This document shows positions 28,827 through 37,325 of a stretch of 64,000 bases of DNA, piece by piece (position 1 is the stretch's first letter; each line of letters starts with the position of its first letter). The translations under genes were made by a program, and so were the position numbers. Source of the stretch: Novipirellula artificiosorum (GTDB taxonomy: Bacteria; Planctomycetota; Planctomycetia; Pirellulales; Pirellulaceae); assembly GCF_007860135.1 (NCBI RefSeq), contig NZ_SJPV01000007.1, forward strand, positions 143,823 through 207,822, in the 5' to 3' direction. A model generated the notes under the pieces. The model was not told the origin of the DNA. It saw only the letters and a program-made list of their open reading frames with translations, and did no database searches.

Positions 28827-29240
28827 CTACTTCAGTTCGACGGTTCCGCCCGCTTCTTCGACTTCGGCTTTGACCTTTTCGGCGTCTTCTTTCGACACGC
28901 CTTCTTTCAAAGTCGCGGGGCAGCTTTCGACCATCTTCTTGGCTTCCATCAGCGAAGCGCCCGTCAGGTTCTTGACGACCTTGACGACATTCAGCTTCTT
29001 GTCGCCAAAACCGGTCAAAACGACGTCAAATTCGGTTTGCTCTTCGACAGCAGCAGCGCCGCCCTCGCCAGCCGCAGGAGCCATCATGACACCGCCACCT
29101 GCAGCAGGCTCGATGCCATGCACATCCTTCAGGTAGTCGCTAAGCTCTTTTGCTTGCTTTAGGGTCATGTTAGCGATCTTGTCGCCTAGTTCTTTCGCAT
29201 CGGCGCTAAATTCTGCGACTGCAGTGCCTTCTTCGGACAT
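28827..29240 (-). CDS. rplL: 50S ribosomal protein L7/L12
   Basis: A 137-residue protein, slightly longer than the usual 120-130. The N-terminal dimerisation helices are followed by an Ala/Gly hinge (EPAAGGGVMMAPAAGEGG) and the C-terminal domain with EFDVVLTGFGDKKLNVVKVV and the KEDAEKVKAEVEEAGGTVEL tail that recruits translation factors. ATG at 29240 gives MSEEGTAVAEF; a longer frame upstream adds 62 unrelated residues running through the intergenic region and is rejected. It forms the ribosomal stalk with L10, encoded 58 bases upstream. Confidence 0.97.
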   Translation of the reverse strand: MSEEGTAVAEFSADAKELGDKIANMTLKQAKELSDYLKDVHGIEPAAGGGVMMAPAAGEGGAAAVEEQTEFDVVLTGFGDKKLNVVKVVKNLTGASLMEAKKMVESCPATLKEGVSKEDAEKVKAEVEEAGGTVELK

Positions 29241-29298
29241 TTCTAATACCTCAAAAACAGTTGGTGATTTGTTACGGGAATGACTAACAAAAGAGCAA

Positions 29299-29823
29299 CT
29301 ACTCGTCGCCTTCTGAAACTTTCTTGATTTGACTGTTGAGCTTCTTACCCGGGCCGAGCAATGCGGCGGACAACTGGGCTCCAGGACCAAGGATTTGACC
29401 CACCAGCAGCGAAATCTGTTCTTCACGGCTTGGCCATTTGCTGACTTCCTTCAATTTGTCAGCGTCAAGCTTTTCGCCATCCATGACGCCGCCATTGGCG
29501 GAGAAGCTCTCGAACTTGGCGGTGTCTTTGTCAAGACGGACCAGCTCTTTGACGAGGGAGACGAAGTCCGTCGCTCCCCAGCAAACCGCAACCTGACCTT
29601 GAGTGCCCTCAAAGGCAGGTGCCAGAGACGACCCCTCGGTCGCTCGACGTGCGAGAGAATTTTTGACGACAAGGATGCGAATATCTTTCGCATCCAATTC
29701 GCCGCGAAGTTCATTGGTAGTATTGGCATCCATCCCGACATAGCTGACCAGCACGGCGTCTTCGACCCCGTCCAGCTCACGCTTGATATCGCGAGTTACC
29801 AATTCTTTGACGTATTTACTCAT
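29299..29823 (-). CDS. rplJ: 50S ribosomal protein L10
   Basis: A 174-residue protein starting MSKYVKELVTRDIKREL with the L10 core AVLVSYVGMDANTTNELRGE and VVKNSLARRA, and a C-terminal helix region for binding L7/L12 dimers (QISLLVGQILGPGAQLSAAL). It anchors the stalk on 23S rRNA and in many bacteria represses its own operon. It lies 95 bases downstream of rplA and 58 upstream of rplL, in the order rplA-rplJ-rplL. Confidence 0.96.
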   Translation of the reverse strand: MSKYVKELVTRDIKRELDGVEDAVLVSYVGMDANTTNELRGELDAKDIRILVVKNSLARRATEGSSLAPAFEGTQGQVAVCWGATDFVSLVKELVRLDKDTAKFESFSANGGVMDGEKLDADKLKEVSKWPSREEQISLLVGQILGPGAQLSAALLGPGKKLNSQIKKVSEGDE

Positions 29824-29918
29824 CGTTTGGGTTCACTTAGGTGTGATCGATTGCTTCTTTGGCATTCTTTGATAAAAGCATTGTTACCTAACAATACTTT
29901 CTGGGGACCACGCGAGCG

Positions 29919-30596
29919 CTACAACGCGATCCTCACACTTGGGCTCATCGTCGCACAGATCGCAACGCCTTTGACATAAGTGCCCTTGACCGATTGAGGC
30001 TTCATTCCGTTAACGAAGGAAAGGAACGCGGCAATGTTCTCGGTTAACTTAGTCGATTCGAAACTGAGTTTGCCGACCATGGCGTGGACGTTGCCACCCT
30101 TGTCGTTACGAAACTCGACCTTGCCCGCCTTATATTCGCTGACGACTTTCGCAACGTCGGGCGTCACCGTTCCCGCACGAGGACTCGGCATCAAGCCGCG
30201 AGGTCCGAGAACACGTCCAAGAGGGCCGACCAGTCCCATCATGTCGGGGGCCGCGATACAGACGTCAAAGTCGGTCCAGCCGTCTTTGATTTTCTTGGCC
30301 AGGTCATCCTGTCCGACGACGTCGGCTCCGGCTTCTTCCGCGGCCTTGGCAGCGTCACCTTTGGCAAAAACGACGACGCGTTGCGTCTTGCCGATGCCGT
30401 TGGGAAGCACAATGCTGCCACGGATAATTTGATCCGCCTGGTTCGGGTCAACACCCAAACGCATGTGAACTTCGACCGTCTGATCGAATTTAGTCGAATC
30501 GTATTTTTTGAGTGCGTCAACCGCCTCACCGAGAGGCAAAGGATTGGCGGGCTGCTTTTCGAGCGCCGCGCGATAACGCTTTGATTTCTTTCCCAT
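29919..30596 (-). CDS. rplA: 50S ribosomal protein L1
   Basis: A 225-residue protein starting MGKKSKRYRAALEK, with ALKKYDSTKFDQTVEVHMRL, the GLVGPLGRVLGPRGLMPSP signature and the C-terminal NGMKPQSVKGTYVKGV. L1 binds helix 76-78 of 23S rRNA and usually regulates its operon. The internal start at 30596 is chosen over an upstream in-frame codon at 30641 because the family begins there. The usual neighbour rplK (L11) is absent: a divergent gene of unknown function lies upstream. Confidence 0.97.
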   Translation of the reverse strand: MGKKSKRYRAALEKQPANPLPLGEAVDALKKYDSTKFDQTVEVHMRLGVDPNQADQIIRGSIVLPNGIGKTQRVVVFAKGDAAKAAEEAGADVVGQDDLAKKIKDGWTDFDVCIAAPDMMGLVGPLGRVLGPRGLMPSPRAGTVTPDVAKVVSEYKAGKVEFRNDKGGNVHAMVGKLSFESTKLTENIAAFLSFVNGMKPQSVKGTYVKGVAICATMSPSVRIAL

Positions 30597-30748
30597 ATTT
30601 GTCACGACTTTCGTGTTGTCGGGTGGTTTGGCGAGTCTCACCGATCCTGAACGCTTCCGGGGTCGACGATCGACATCCGACCTGCGTCAGTGGCAAGCTC
30701 TCCCACTTGTTGGATCACATCCACGTTAAAGAGGCGTGGTAGGCCGAA

Positions 30749-30843
30749 GCCCTGTGAAGCGAAGAATGTCGCGAATCAAAGGTGAGTCGTCAACGCCAAA
30801 CGTAGGCTGTTGGGCCACTTTTTGGTAAGATTCTTCGCAGGGC
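30749..30843. repeat. long-range inverted repeat in the rplA / 110-aa gene intergenic region
   Basis: GCCCTG plus CGAAGAAT on the left (30749-30767, split by five bases) matches ATTCTTCGCAGGGC on the right (30830-30843) as reverse complement. It encloses about 60 bases, starting about 155 bases upstream of the rplA start and ending 33 bases before the divergent start at 30877. It could be a leader structure or operator; neither is shown. Confidence 0.55.
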
Positions 30844-30876
30844 TCGGGGAAACTGCTGCAGGAAACAGGCAAAACT

Positions 30877-31209
30877 ATGGTCGAGATCGCTCGTCACCGA
30901 GCTTTAGCACTGTTAACCGAATGCACCGGTGACGATATTTGGAGCGTGGAGCATTGCCGCGCCCATCGAGTTCCCGAGCAATGGATTGACGAATTGGCGG
31001 ACAATTTTGAGTCGGGTTTCCGAGCCGATAGCCATACCATTTACTTCAAGGACAAGGTAACCAACCAATTCCGGGGCGTTCGTGATATCGATTTGGCGGT
31101 CCGTATCGCGGAGTCGCTTGGCTTGCAAGTCGATCGGGTGACCGCCGCGACGTTCAGTCGGCGAGGAATGGTGGCGGCGATCAAGCAAGCGATCATGGAC
31201 GGCGATTGA
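30877..31209 (+). CDS. small conserved protein of unknown function
   Basis: A 110-residue soluble protein without signal or membrane segment. It has a balanced composition (DDIWSVEHCRAHRVPEQWID; TNQFRGVRDIDLAVRIAESL; RRGMVAAIKQAIMDGD) and one His-Cys pair near the start, and reads like a real globular protein. AGGAA lies upstream of the ATG. It diverges from the L1-L10-L12 genes and precedes rpmG. I recognise no family. Confidence 0.6.
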   Translation: MVEIARHRALALLTECTGDDIWSVEHCRAHRVPEQWIDELADNFESGFRADSHTIYFKDKVTNQFRGVRDIDLAVRIAESLGLQVDRVTAATFSRRGMVAAIKQAIMDGD

Positions 31210-31385
31210 CGTTTTTTCTGCTGCAAAGGAGGATGGCCGAGTAAAAGGAGGCTTGTCGAAATGTGGCATCGGCTGCCATAATCCCCAGCCACGAGCAAGA
31301 TGGCAAACGCAGTCAATGGATGCATCCATTTTCAAATAGTCAGAATAGACAAACGTTCAACAGCAATTTTTAGAGAGAAGACGCG

Positions 31386-31553
31386 ATGGCAGGCCGTAGC
31401 AAGAAAAAGGCGGAGACAGTGTTCTTGGTTTGCGAAGAAACCAACGACTACAACTACACCTTGCAGCGAAAAGCAGGTGGCGAAAAGCTGCGGCTGAAGA
31501 AATATAGCCCGCGTCTTCGTAAGCACACCTGGCACGCTGAAAAGAAAAAATAG
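31386..31553 (+). CDS. rpmG: 50S ribosomal protein L33
   Basis: A 55-residue basic protein: MAGRSKKKAETVFLVCEE, NYTLQRKAGGEKLRLKKYSP, then LRKHTWHAEKKK. Length and the K-R-L-x-L-x-K-Y-x-P core are those of L33. Only one cysteine is present (VCEE), so this is the zinc-free (C-) form rather than the four-cysteine C+ form. GAGAGAAG lies just before the ATG. It is followed by recJ after 69 bases. Confidence 0.92.
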   Translation: MAGRSKKKAETVFLVCEETNDYNYTLQRKAGGEKLRLKKYSPRLRKHTWHAEKKK

Positions 31554-31622
31554 CCTCTCCCCGCATGCTACGCACTTGATCGTTTCGCGGCTTGACGTTC
31601 TCGCTACTTTTGGAGTTCAAGG

Positions 31623-33416
31623 ATGCAGCGCCAGTGGCGGATCATTCCTCACGATACCTCTCGCGTCGAACAACTTGCGAAGACCGCGCGATTGCCCGCG
31701 GTGGTGGCACAGTTGTTGGTCAGCCGAGGTATCTATCGCGCGGAGGATGCGGCAAGCTTCTTGTGCACCAAGCTGACGAACCTGCGCGATCCCAATGAGC
31801 TGCCGGGCGTTGTTAAGGCGACGGAATTGATCGTGTCGGCGATCGATGCCAAGTTGCCGATCACGGTTTATGGCGATTACGACGCGGACGGTATGACCGG
31901 CACGGCGATTCTCGTCAATGGCCTCAGTCTTCTCGGCGCCAACGTCAGTTACCATGTTCCGAATCGACTCGAAGACGGGTACGGTTTGAATGAGGACGCG
32001 ATTCGGAAATTGGCCGATCGTGGCAAGAAGATGATCATCTCGGTCGATTGTGGAGTCACCAGTCGAGCTCACGCCGATCTTTGTCGCGACCTTGGCGTGA
32101 TGCTGATCATTACCGACCATCACATGATCGACGGAGAACTGCCCAAGGCTGATGCAATCGTTCATCCGCGGTTGCCAGGTACGGCTTACCCTTTTGGCGA
32201 ACTCTGTGGAGCAGGTGTTGCCTTCAAGCTGGCTTGGGCGTTGTGCCAGCAGGTGTGTGGGGCAAAAAAAGTCACCGAGCCGATGCGGCGCTACTTAATG
32301 CAATCGCTGTCATTGGCAGCCATTGGAACCGTCGCGGACGTCGTCCCCTTGTTGGACGAAAACCGCGTGCTCGTCGAGCATGGGCTGCGAATGCTGCAGG
32401 CGGAACCGCTTCCTGGCTTGGCCGAATTGATGAAGGTGACCAAGCTCGACCAATCTTCGTCGCTGAGTTCCGAGAGCATTGCGTTTACCCTTGCACCCCG
32501 GCTGAACGCCGCTGGTCGATTGGGCCAAGCCCAATTGGCGGTCGAACTGTTGACGACCCCGGCTGGCGAACGGGCGGTGTCGTTAGCTGAATACATCCAC
32601 CAATTGAACAGTGACCGCGACACCTTGCAGCGGAGCGTGACGCTGGCAGCGCAGAAGCAAGCTAAGGCCGAGTTCGATCCCGAATTGGACCCGGCGCTCG
32701 TGCTCTCGGGTGTCGGTTGGCATGCAGGAGTGATTGGGGTGGTGGCGGGGCGTTTAGCCGAGAAGTACGCCAAGCCCGTTTTTGTTCTGTCGCTCGATGC
32801 GACGGGCAAGAAAGAAGCGGTGGGATCCGGACGCGTTGGGGGGACCGATATTGATTTGCATGATGCTCTCAGCGAGTGTAGCGAGCGGCTGATTCGCTTT
32901 GGGGGCCATAAAGCGGCTGCGGGATTGACGATCGACGAGCAGCAGATCGATGCCTTTCGCGGCGATTTTTGTGAAGCGATCACCAAGCAATGGCAGGAGC
33001 GAGGCGTTGCACCCGAGATCGTCATCGATGCCGAAGCTTCCCTGGGGCAATTGAACCTCGAAACGGTTAAGCAAATCGAAAGGCTCGCTCCATTTGGCGC
33101 AGGCAACCCTCGGCCTGTGCTTTTCTGCGGCGATTGCGTACTTGATGAGCCCGCACGCCGCATGGGGGGCGGGGATCGTCATTTAGCCGTCAAGCTACGC
33201 CAAGGCAGCAAGACGGTTCGAGGGGTCGCCTTCGGAGCCGGCGATTGGTGCGACGCATTGAACGAAGTGGAGGGTCCCATCGAAATTGCTTATCGTCCGG
33301 TGATCAACGAGTTTCGTGGGTTCCGCAAGGTCGAGGTTCATCTCGTGGATTGGCGGGTCGCATCGTCTCGCCGCGAGGGTCGCGTCGATCAAGCAGGCCA
33401 GGCGTTGGTGTCGTAG
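31623..33416 (+). CDS. recJ: single-stranded-DNA-specific exonuclease RecJ
   Basis: A 597-residue DHH-family nuclease that degrades single-stranded DNA 5' to 3' in recombination and mismatch repair. Metal motifs are YGDYDADGMTGT, ISVDCGVTS and IITDHHM, followed by HPRLPGTAYPFGELCGAGV. The DHHA1 part contains GVGWHAGVIGVVAGRLAEKY and RFGGHKAAAGLTI; an OB-fold tail follows (PFGAGNPRPVLFCGD). GGAG lies seven bases before the ATG. The length is normal for the family. Confidence 0.96.
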   Translation: MQRQWRIIPHDTSRVEQLAKTARLPAVVAQLLVSRGIYRAEDAASFLCTKLTNLRDPNELPGVVKATELIVSAIDAKLPITVYGDYDADGMTGTAILVNGLSLLGANVSYHVPNRLEDGYGLNEDAIRKLADRGKKMIISVDCGVTSRAHADLCRDLGVMLIITDHHMIDGELPKADAIVHPRLPGTAYPFGELCGAGVAFKLAWALCQQVCGAKKVTEPMRRYLMQSLSLAAIGTVADVVPLLDENRVLVEHGLRMLQAEPLPGLAELMKVTKLDQSSSLSSESIAFTLAPRLNAAGRLGQAQLAVELLTTPAGERAVSLAEYIHQLNSDRDTLQRSVTLAAQKQAKAEFDPELDPALVLSGVGWHAGVIGVVAGRLAEKYAKPVFVLSLDATGKKEAVGSGRVGGTDIDLHDALSECSERLIRFGGHKAAAGLTIDEQQIDAFRGDFCEAITKQWQERGVAPEIVIDAEASLGQLNLETVKQIERLAPFGAGNPRPVLFCGDCVLDEPARRMGGGDRHLAVKLRQGSKTVRGVAFGAGDWCDALNEVEGPIEIAYRPVINEFRGFRKVEVHLVDWRVASSRREGRVDQAGQALVS

Positions 33417-33423
33417 GCTCTGC

Positions 33424-33462
33424 TCGGTGTTTCTTTTCGGTGTTTCTTTTCGGTATTACTTT
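33424..33462. repeat. 13-bp tandem repeat, three copies
   Basis: TCGGTGTTTCTTT occurs twice exactly and once with two changes (TCGGTATTACTTT), end to end. It fills most of the 52-base gap between the convergent recJ and oxidoreductase genes. No hairpin terminator is visible there. Confidence 0.85.
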
Positions 33463-33468
33463 TCGCTG

Positions 33469-34572
33469 CTACAACGCCACCTGCTCTCCACCACCGATCG
33501 CACTGCGCCGGCATGCATCCACGATTTGCTGAGTTTTCAGTGCCAATTCGCTGTATCGAGCGTCGACCTCGCCATCGATCGCGATTTGGCTCATTCGCCG
33601 AACCATGTTGACTTCTTGAGCATTTGATTCACCCGATGAGTATTCGTCGATCGAGTGCAGCTCGCTGCGTTGGCGGTAGTTCCACCGGCAATTGGCAACC
33701 TGCAAGTCATGAGCGTGTCTTCCCCAGTGGACTTGGCCGTCATAAAACGGCAACACGAAGTCATTGACCGACAAGTAGCCATTCGAGCCGGACACGATGG
33801 CCGTTTGTTGGTTGCCCGACAAAAAGGAGCAGTAGAATGCAGCGGACAACTCGTCGGCGAAAAACATCTCGGCGGAAAACGCCCCCGGGACTTGATGTTC
33901 TGCGTTTTTGCCGCCGATCGCCGTCAACGTTTGCGCCGACACATGGTGTGGCATCTGCAAGTCCGTCAACCAGAGGGTGAACCGAATGCAGTACCAACCG
34001 AGATCTCCGACGCAGCCGTGTGGTTCCAGCTCGCAATTTGCGCGAATGTTCGATGCTTCGAACGCATCATCACTGGGAAACGAAAAGTGTGTTTGAATCC
34101 GCCTCAGTTTTCCAATCGTGTTCGGGTCCCGCAGTTGCTGGCAGATTTCGGTGATTCGCGTCCCGTGGTCAAACATCACTCCATCCATGAACTGGACATT
34201 GGAAGCTCGGCAGGCATCCATCATCTCGGCGGCGTCTTGCGCATGGATCGCGACCGGTTTTTCGCACAAGACATGTTTGCCTGCTTCGGCGGCCGCGATG
34301 ACCCATTCCTTTCGTAGCCCGGTTGGCAGAGGGACATAGACCACATCAATCTCGTCGCTATGGATCAGGTCTTCATAGCAGCCCATCGCGTTGACTGGTT
34401 CGCACTGCTGTGATTCGGCCGAGCACTCTTCGATGAACGTGTTGGCTCGATCGATCGATCGGCTCGCAACCGCCGCGACGCGACCATTGCCGCTTAACTG
34501 GATCGCTTTCCAGTTCTTTCGAGCAATCGCGGCCGTGCCCAGAAAACCCCAGCGGCAAAGTCGATCGGTCAT
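33469..34572 (-). CDS. Gfo/Idh/MocA-family NAD(P)-dependent oxidoreductase (cytoplasmic)
   Basis: A 367-residue enzyme with an N-terminal Rossmann domain (RWGFLGTAAIARKNWKAI), the family motif CEKPVA with the catalytic lysine, and a C-terminal alpha/beta substrate domain. Members oxidise sugars, inositols or related hydroxy compounds. No export signal. It is transcribed away from the TAT-exported relative at 34875 with a 302-base gap that should hold both promoters. The sugar substrate cannot be predicted. Confidence 0.85.
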   Translation of the reverse strand: MTDRLCRWGFLGTAAIARKNWKAIQLSGNGRVAAVASRSIDRANTFIEECSAESQQCEPVNAMGCYEDLIHSDEIDVVYVPLPTGLRKEWVIAAAEAGKHVLCEKPVAIHAQDAAEMMDACRASNVQFMDGVMFDHGTRITEICQQLRDPNTIGKLRRIQTHFSFPSDDAFEASNIRANCELEPHGCVGDLGWYCIRFTLWLTDLQMPHHVSAQTLTAIGGKNAEHQVPGAFSAEMFFADELSAAFYCSFLSGNQQTAIVSGSNGYLSVNDFVLPFYDGQVHWGRHAHDLQVANCRWNYRQRSELHSIDEYSSGESNAQEVNMVRRMSQIAIDGEVDARYSELALKTQQIVDACRRSAIGGGEQVAL

Positions 34573-34874
34573 CTCATTTCTCTCGGTGGTTTGGAATCTT
34601 GATGGCGCCTTAGCAAGTCACTTCTGTTGAGCCGCGATTATTGGTGACCCGTCAATCGCTGTCTAGCACGAGGATTCTGCAACGCAATCGGCTAAAGCCT
34701 ACCACTCCAACAAATAATCCGGGCCAGGGAGTTCGAAATGCTTCAGTGGTTGATTTTGAACTTTGCGAAGCCGAGCAATCGGCTAGATTATTGAGCAGCG
34801 AATCGGACGGACCGCTGAGTTCGTTCGTTTTCCTTGCCCCCATCCATTATCCCACCATCGTCACCAGAGGACTC
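34573..34874. promoter_or_regulatory. divergent intergenic region between two oxidoreductase genes
   Basis: The region is 302 bases long with starts facing outward on both sides, so it should contain two promoters. An open frame continues upstream from the right-hand gene but its translation is low-complexity and lacks the twin-arginine start, so I do not count it as coding. AGAGGA at 34866 is the ribosome site for the right-hand gene. I see no clear operator palindrome. Confidence 0.45.
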
Positions 34875-36146
34875 ATGATGAATCGCCAGACCATCTCGCG
34901 CAGGCGTGTCTTGAAAAGCAGCGCTGCCACGATCGTTGGTGGATTTGCGTATCCAACCATCATTCCATCGACGGCCTTGGGTGATGCTCAGACGCCGCCG
35001 CCAAGCGAGCGGGTCACTTTGGGGCATATCGGCGTCGGCGGTCGTGGTACCTTTTTGAGAAATGCAACGCCGGTTGGAAACGGAATTCAGAGCTTGGCAG
35101 TCTCGGATTGTTATCAACAGCGACGCGACTCCGCTGCGGCGAAGATCCAAGGCGACGGTTACGCTGACTTTCGACGTATCCTTGATCGTGAGGATATCGA
35201 TGGCGTGATCATTGCCACTCCCGATCATTGGCATGTCCCGATCGCATTGATGGCAGCCAAGGCGGGAAAGGATGCCTACGTCGAGAAACCGTTGGGGCTG
35301 TCCATCGAACAGGACTTGAAGTGCAAGGAAGTGTTCGATCGAGAGAAGCGAATCTTTCAATATGGCACGCAACAGCGTGAAGCGAAGCACCAACAATATG
35401 GTCGCGAGCTCGTACGAAGCGGTAAGCTGGGTTCGATCCGAGCGATCGAAGTTCAGGCTCCCAATGGAGGAAGCGGTGGATCAACCGAAGCGACCAAGGT
35501 GCCAGCAGGATTTGACTATGATCGCTGGCTCGGCCCAGCACCGGAGGCTCCCTACACGGTGGATCGCTGCAAACCATCCGGCACCTATTGGATCTATGAT
35601 CAATCGATCGGCTATTTGGCGGGTTGGGGCGCGCATCCCTTGGACATTCTCGTGTGGTGCTATGACGGCGACCAAGCTGGACCGTTTACCGTCGAAGGCA
35701 CCGGAGACATTCCAGCCGAGGGACTGTACGACACGGTTTTCAATTGGGAGATGACGATGCGGATGGCCGACGGCGTGAAAATAACTTTCAAGACCGGGTC
35801 GGACAGCACGAAATTCATCGGTACCGAGGGACGCTTGGAGTTGACACGCAATTCCATCCGGGCCTTCCCCGTTGGATTGGTTTCCGAGGAACTCCCTAGC
35901 AACAATCATGGCCAGAACGGGGCCAACCATATCGGCGTTTTTGCGGATTCCATCCGGTCCCGTCACCCTGCAAGCAGTCCGGTGGAAGACGCGGTGCGCT
36001 CGGATGTGATGAGCCATTTGTGTGATATTGCGGTTCGAACTGGGGAGCGGGTGACATGGGATCCCAGCCAGCAACGACTTGTTGGTGGAAGCGACCAAGC
36101 AAAGTCCATGGTCAGCCGCGAAATGCGCGCACCTTGGACGCTGTAA
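34875..36146 (+). CDS. TAT-exported Gfo/Idh/MocA-family oxidoreductase
   Basis: A 423-residue protein. The N-terminus has a twin-arginine signal (SRRRVLKSSAATIVGGFA) so it is exported folded, presumably with bound NAD(P). It continues with the nucleotide fold HIGVGGRGTFLRNA, the TPDHWHVPIALMAAKAGKD region and VEKPLGL with the catalytic lysine. The C-terminal domain (GWGAHPLDILVWC) is the substrate part. Such proteins are expanded in planctomycetes and act on sugars from sulphated polysaccharides. AGAGGA four bases before the ATG supports this start; the frame upstream is not coding. Followed after 22 bases by an isomerase gene. Confidence 0.88.
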   Translation: MMNRQTISRRRVLKSSAATIVGGFAYPTIIPSTALGDAQTPPPSERVTLGHIGVGGRGTFLRNATPVGNGIQSLAVSDCYQQRRDSAAAKIQGDGYADFRRILDREDIDGVIIATPDHWHVPIALMAAKAGKDAYVEKPLGLSIEQDLKCKEVFDREKRIFQYGTQQREAKHQQYGRELVRSGKLGSIRAIEVQAPNGGSGGSTEATKVPAGFDYDRWLGPAPEAPYTVDRCKPSGTYWIYDQSIGYLAGWGAHPLDILVWCYDGDQAGPFTVEGTGDIPAEGLYDTVFNWEMTMRMADGVKITFKTGSDSTKFIGTEGRLELTRNSIRAFPVGLVSEELPSNNHGQNGANHIGVFADSIRSRHPASSPVEDAVRSDVMSHLCDIAVRTGERVTWDPSQQRLVGGSDQAKSMVSREMRAPWTL

Positions 36147-36168
36147 CAAATCGAAAGGGAATTGGCAG

Positions 36169-37011
36169 ATGAAAATAGGCGTCTTTTTATTGATTGAACC
36201 CTTTGCAAGTGTGGAGGTCCAGTTGCAGCGAGCCAAGGCGATGGGCTTCACTTGCGCGGATATCACCGACACCAATGCGGGCGGCAGTATGCTCGGCACC
36301 GCCGGTTTCTCACCCACTGTCAGTTTGGATGACAACCCGTTTGAAGTCCGTCGCATGTTTGAACGGTACGGGATCGAACCGACTGCGGTTTGTGCTCATG
36401 CGGGCCTTCTTGAACCGAGTAGCCCCGGAACCTATGGCACCGCAGAAATCATGAAAGCCATCCAGTTTGCTGCTGCGATTGGCATCAAGGATATCGTGAC
36501 AACCGATACCGATCCTCGATCCGCATGGGCCAAGGGCTTGTCGCATCGGGAACAGGTGTTTGTGATGGCAGAGAAACTGTACATGCCAGTGAAGATGGCT
36601 GGCGACTACGGCGTTCGCGTCTTGCTCGAACCGCATGGTCCCATCACCGATTCCATTTCGGGCATGCAAGAAGTCTTCGACCGACTCGGCCATCCCGAGG
36701 CATTGGGTGTGAATCTGGATACGGGCAATTCATGGCTCGGGGGGGCAGACCCCGTCGAAATGGCAAAAACGTTCAAAGACAAGATCCACCACGTACATTG
36801 GAAAGACCTCGCCTCTGAGTGGGAATCGAAGCGCGGAACGCTGTACGGATGCGGATTTTCAACGATCGCTCTGGGAGAGGGCGTGATCGATATCAAGGGC
36901 GTTTGCGATGTCTTGAAGGACTGTCCGATCGATAGCTCAACGCTTGAAATCATCGGCGACGAACAGACGCTCAAGCAAAGCGTCCGGTTCCTGCGTGAAT
37001 GCGGAATGTAA
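36169..37011 (+). CDS. sugar phosphate isomerase/epimerase (AP endonuclease family 2 fold)
   Basis: A 280-residue TIM-barrel protein. The metal-ligand pattern of the xylose-isomerase-like family is visible: Glu in LLEPHGPITDS, Asp in GVNLDTGNSW, HVHWKD and Glu near LEIIGDE. These enzymes interconvert keto and aldo sugars or inositol derivatives (IolE/IolI, hydroxypyruvate isomerase). It lies 22 bases after the exported oxidoreductase with AAAGGGA before its ATG, so both probably work on the same sugar. The exact substrate is unknown. Confidence 0.85.
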   Translation: MKIGVFLLIEPFASVEVQLQRAKAMGFTCADITDTNAGGSMLGTAGFSPTVSLDDNPFEVRRMFERYGIEPTAVCAHAGLLEPSSPGTYGTAEIMKAIQFAAAIGIKDIVTTDTDPRSAWAKGLSHREQVFVMAEKLYMPVKMAGDYGVRVLLEPHGPITDSISGMQEVFDRLGHPEALGVNLDTGNSWLGGADPVEMAKTFKDKIHHVHWKDLASEWESKRGTLYGCGFSTIALGEGVIDIKGVCDVLKDCPIDSSTLEIIGDEQTLKQSVRFLRECGM

Positions 37012-37019
37012 GCCCTTGA

Positions 37020-37322
37020 TCAATCGTGGCGATGTAGCCGAGCGTGAAGCGACGCGAAACGAGCGATTCCGGCAAAGCCGACCGCGAGCCCTAAAACGAC
37101 GAACGCCCAACCCAGAAGCCACAGAACGTCCAGGTCCGCAAAGAACTTGATTAGCGTCACACCGGTCCCCGAAACCATCAACCCGGTTCGTCCATAGGCC
37201 AACAAGGTTCGCTCATTCGCTAAGTCCGTACGGACGAGGTTCAGGTCAGGCTGACCATTCGAAGTGGACTCGCCTGGCGACGCGGATGCGTCGGAACGGG
37301 CTGGTGATGAATCGTGACACAT
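37020..37322 (-). CDS. DUF202 (YidH-type) small membrane protein
   Basis: A 100-residue protein with the DUF202 signature LANERTLLAYGRTGLMVSGTGVTL followed by two membrane helices (FFADLDVLWLLGWAFVVLGL and VGFAGIARF). It lies four bases downstream of the big FHA gene on the same strand, so it is likely in its transcript. The molecular role of the family is unknown. Confidence 0.85.
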   Translation of the reverse strand: MCHDSSPARSDASASPGESTSNGQPDLNLVRTDLANERTLLAYGRTGLMVSGTGVTLIKFFADLDVLWLLGWAFVVLGLAVGFAGIARFASLHARLHRHD

Positions 37323-37325
37323 GGA

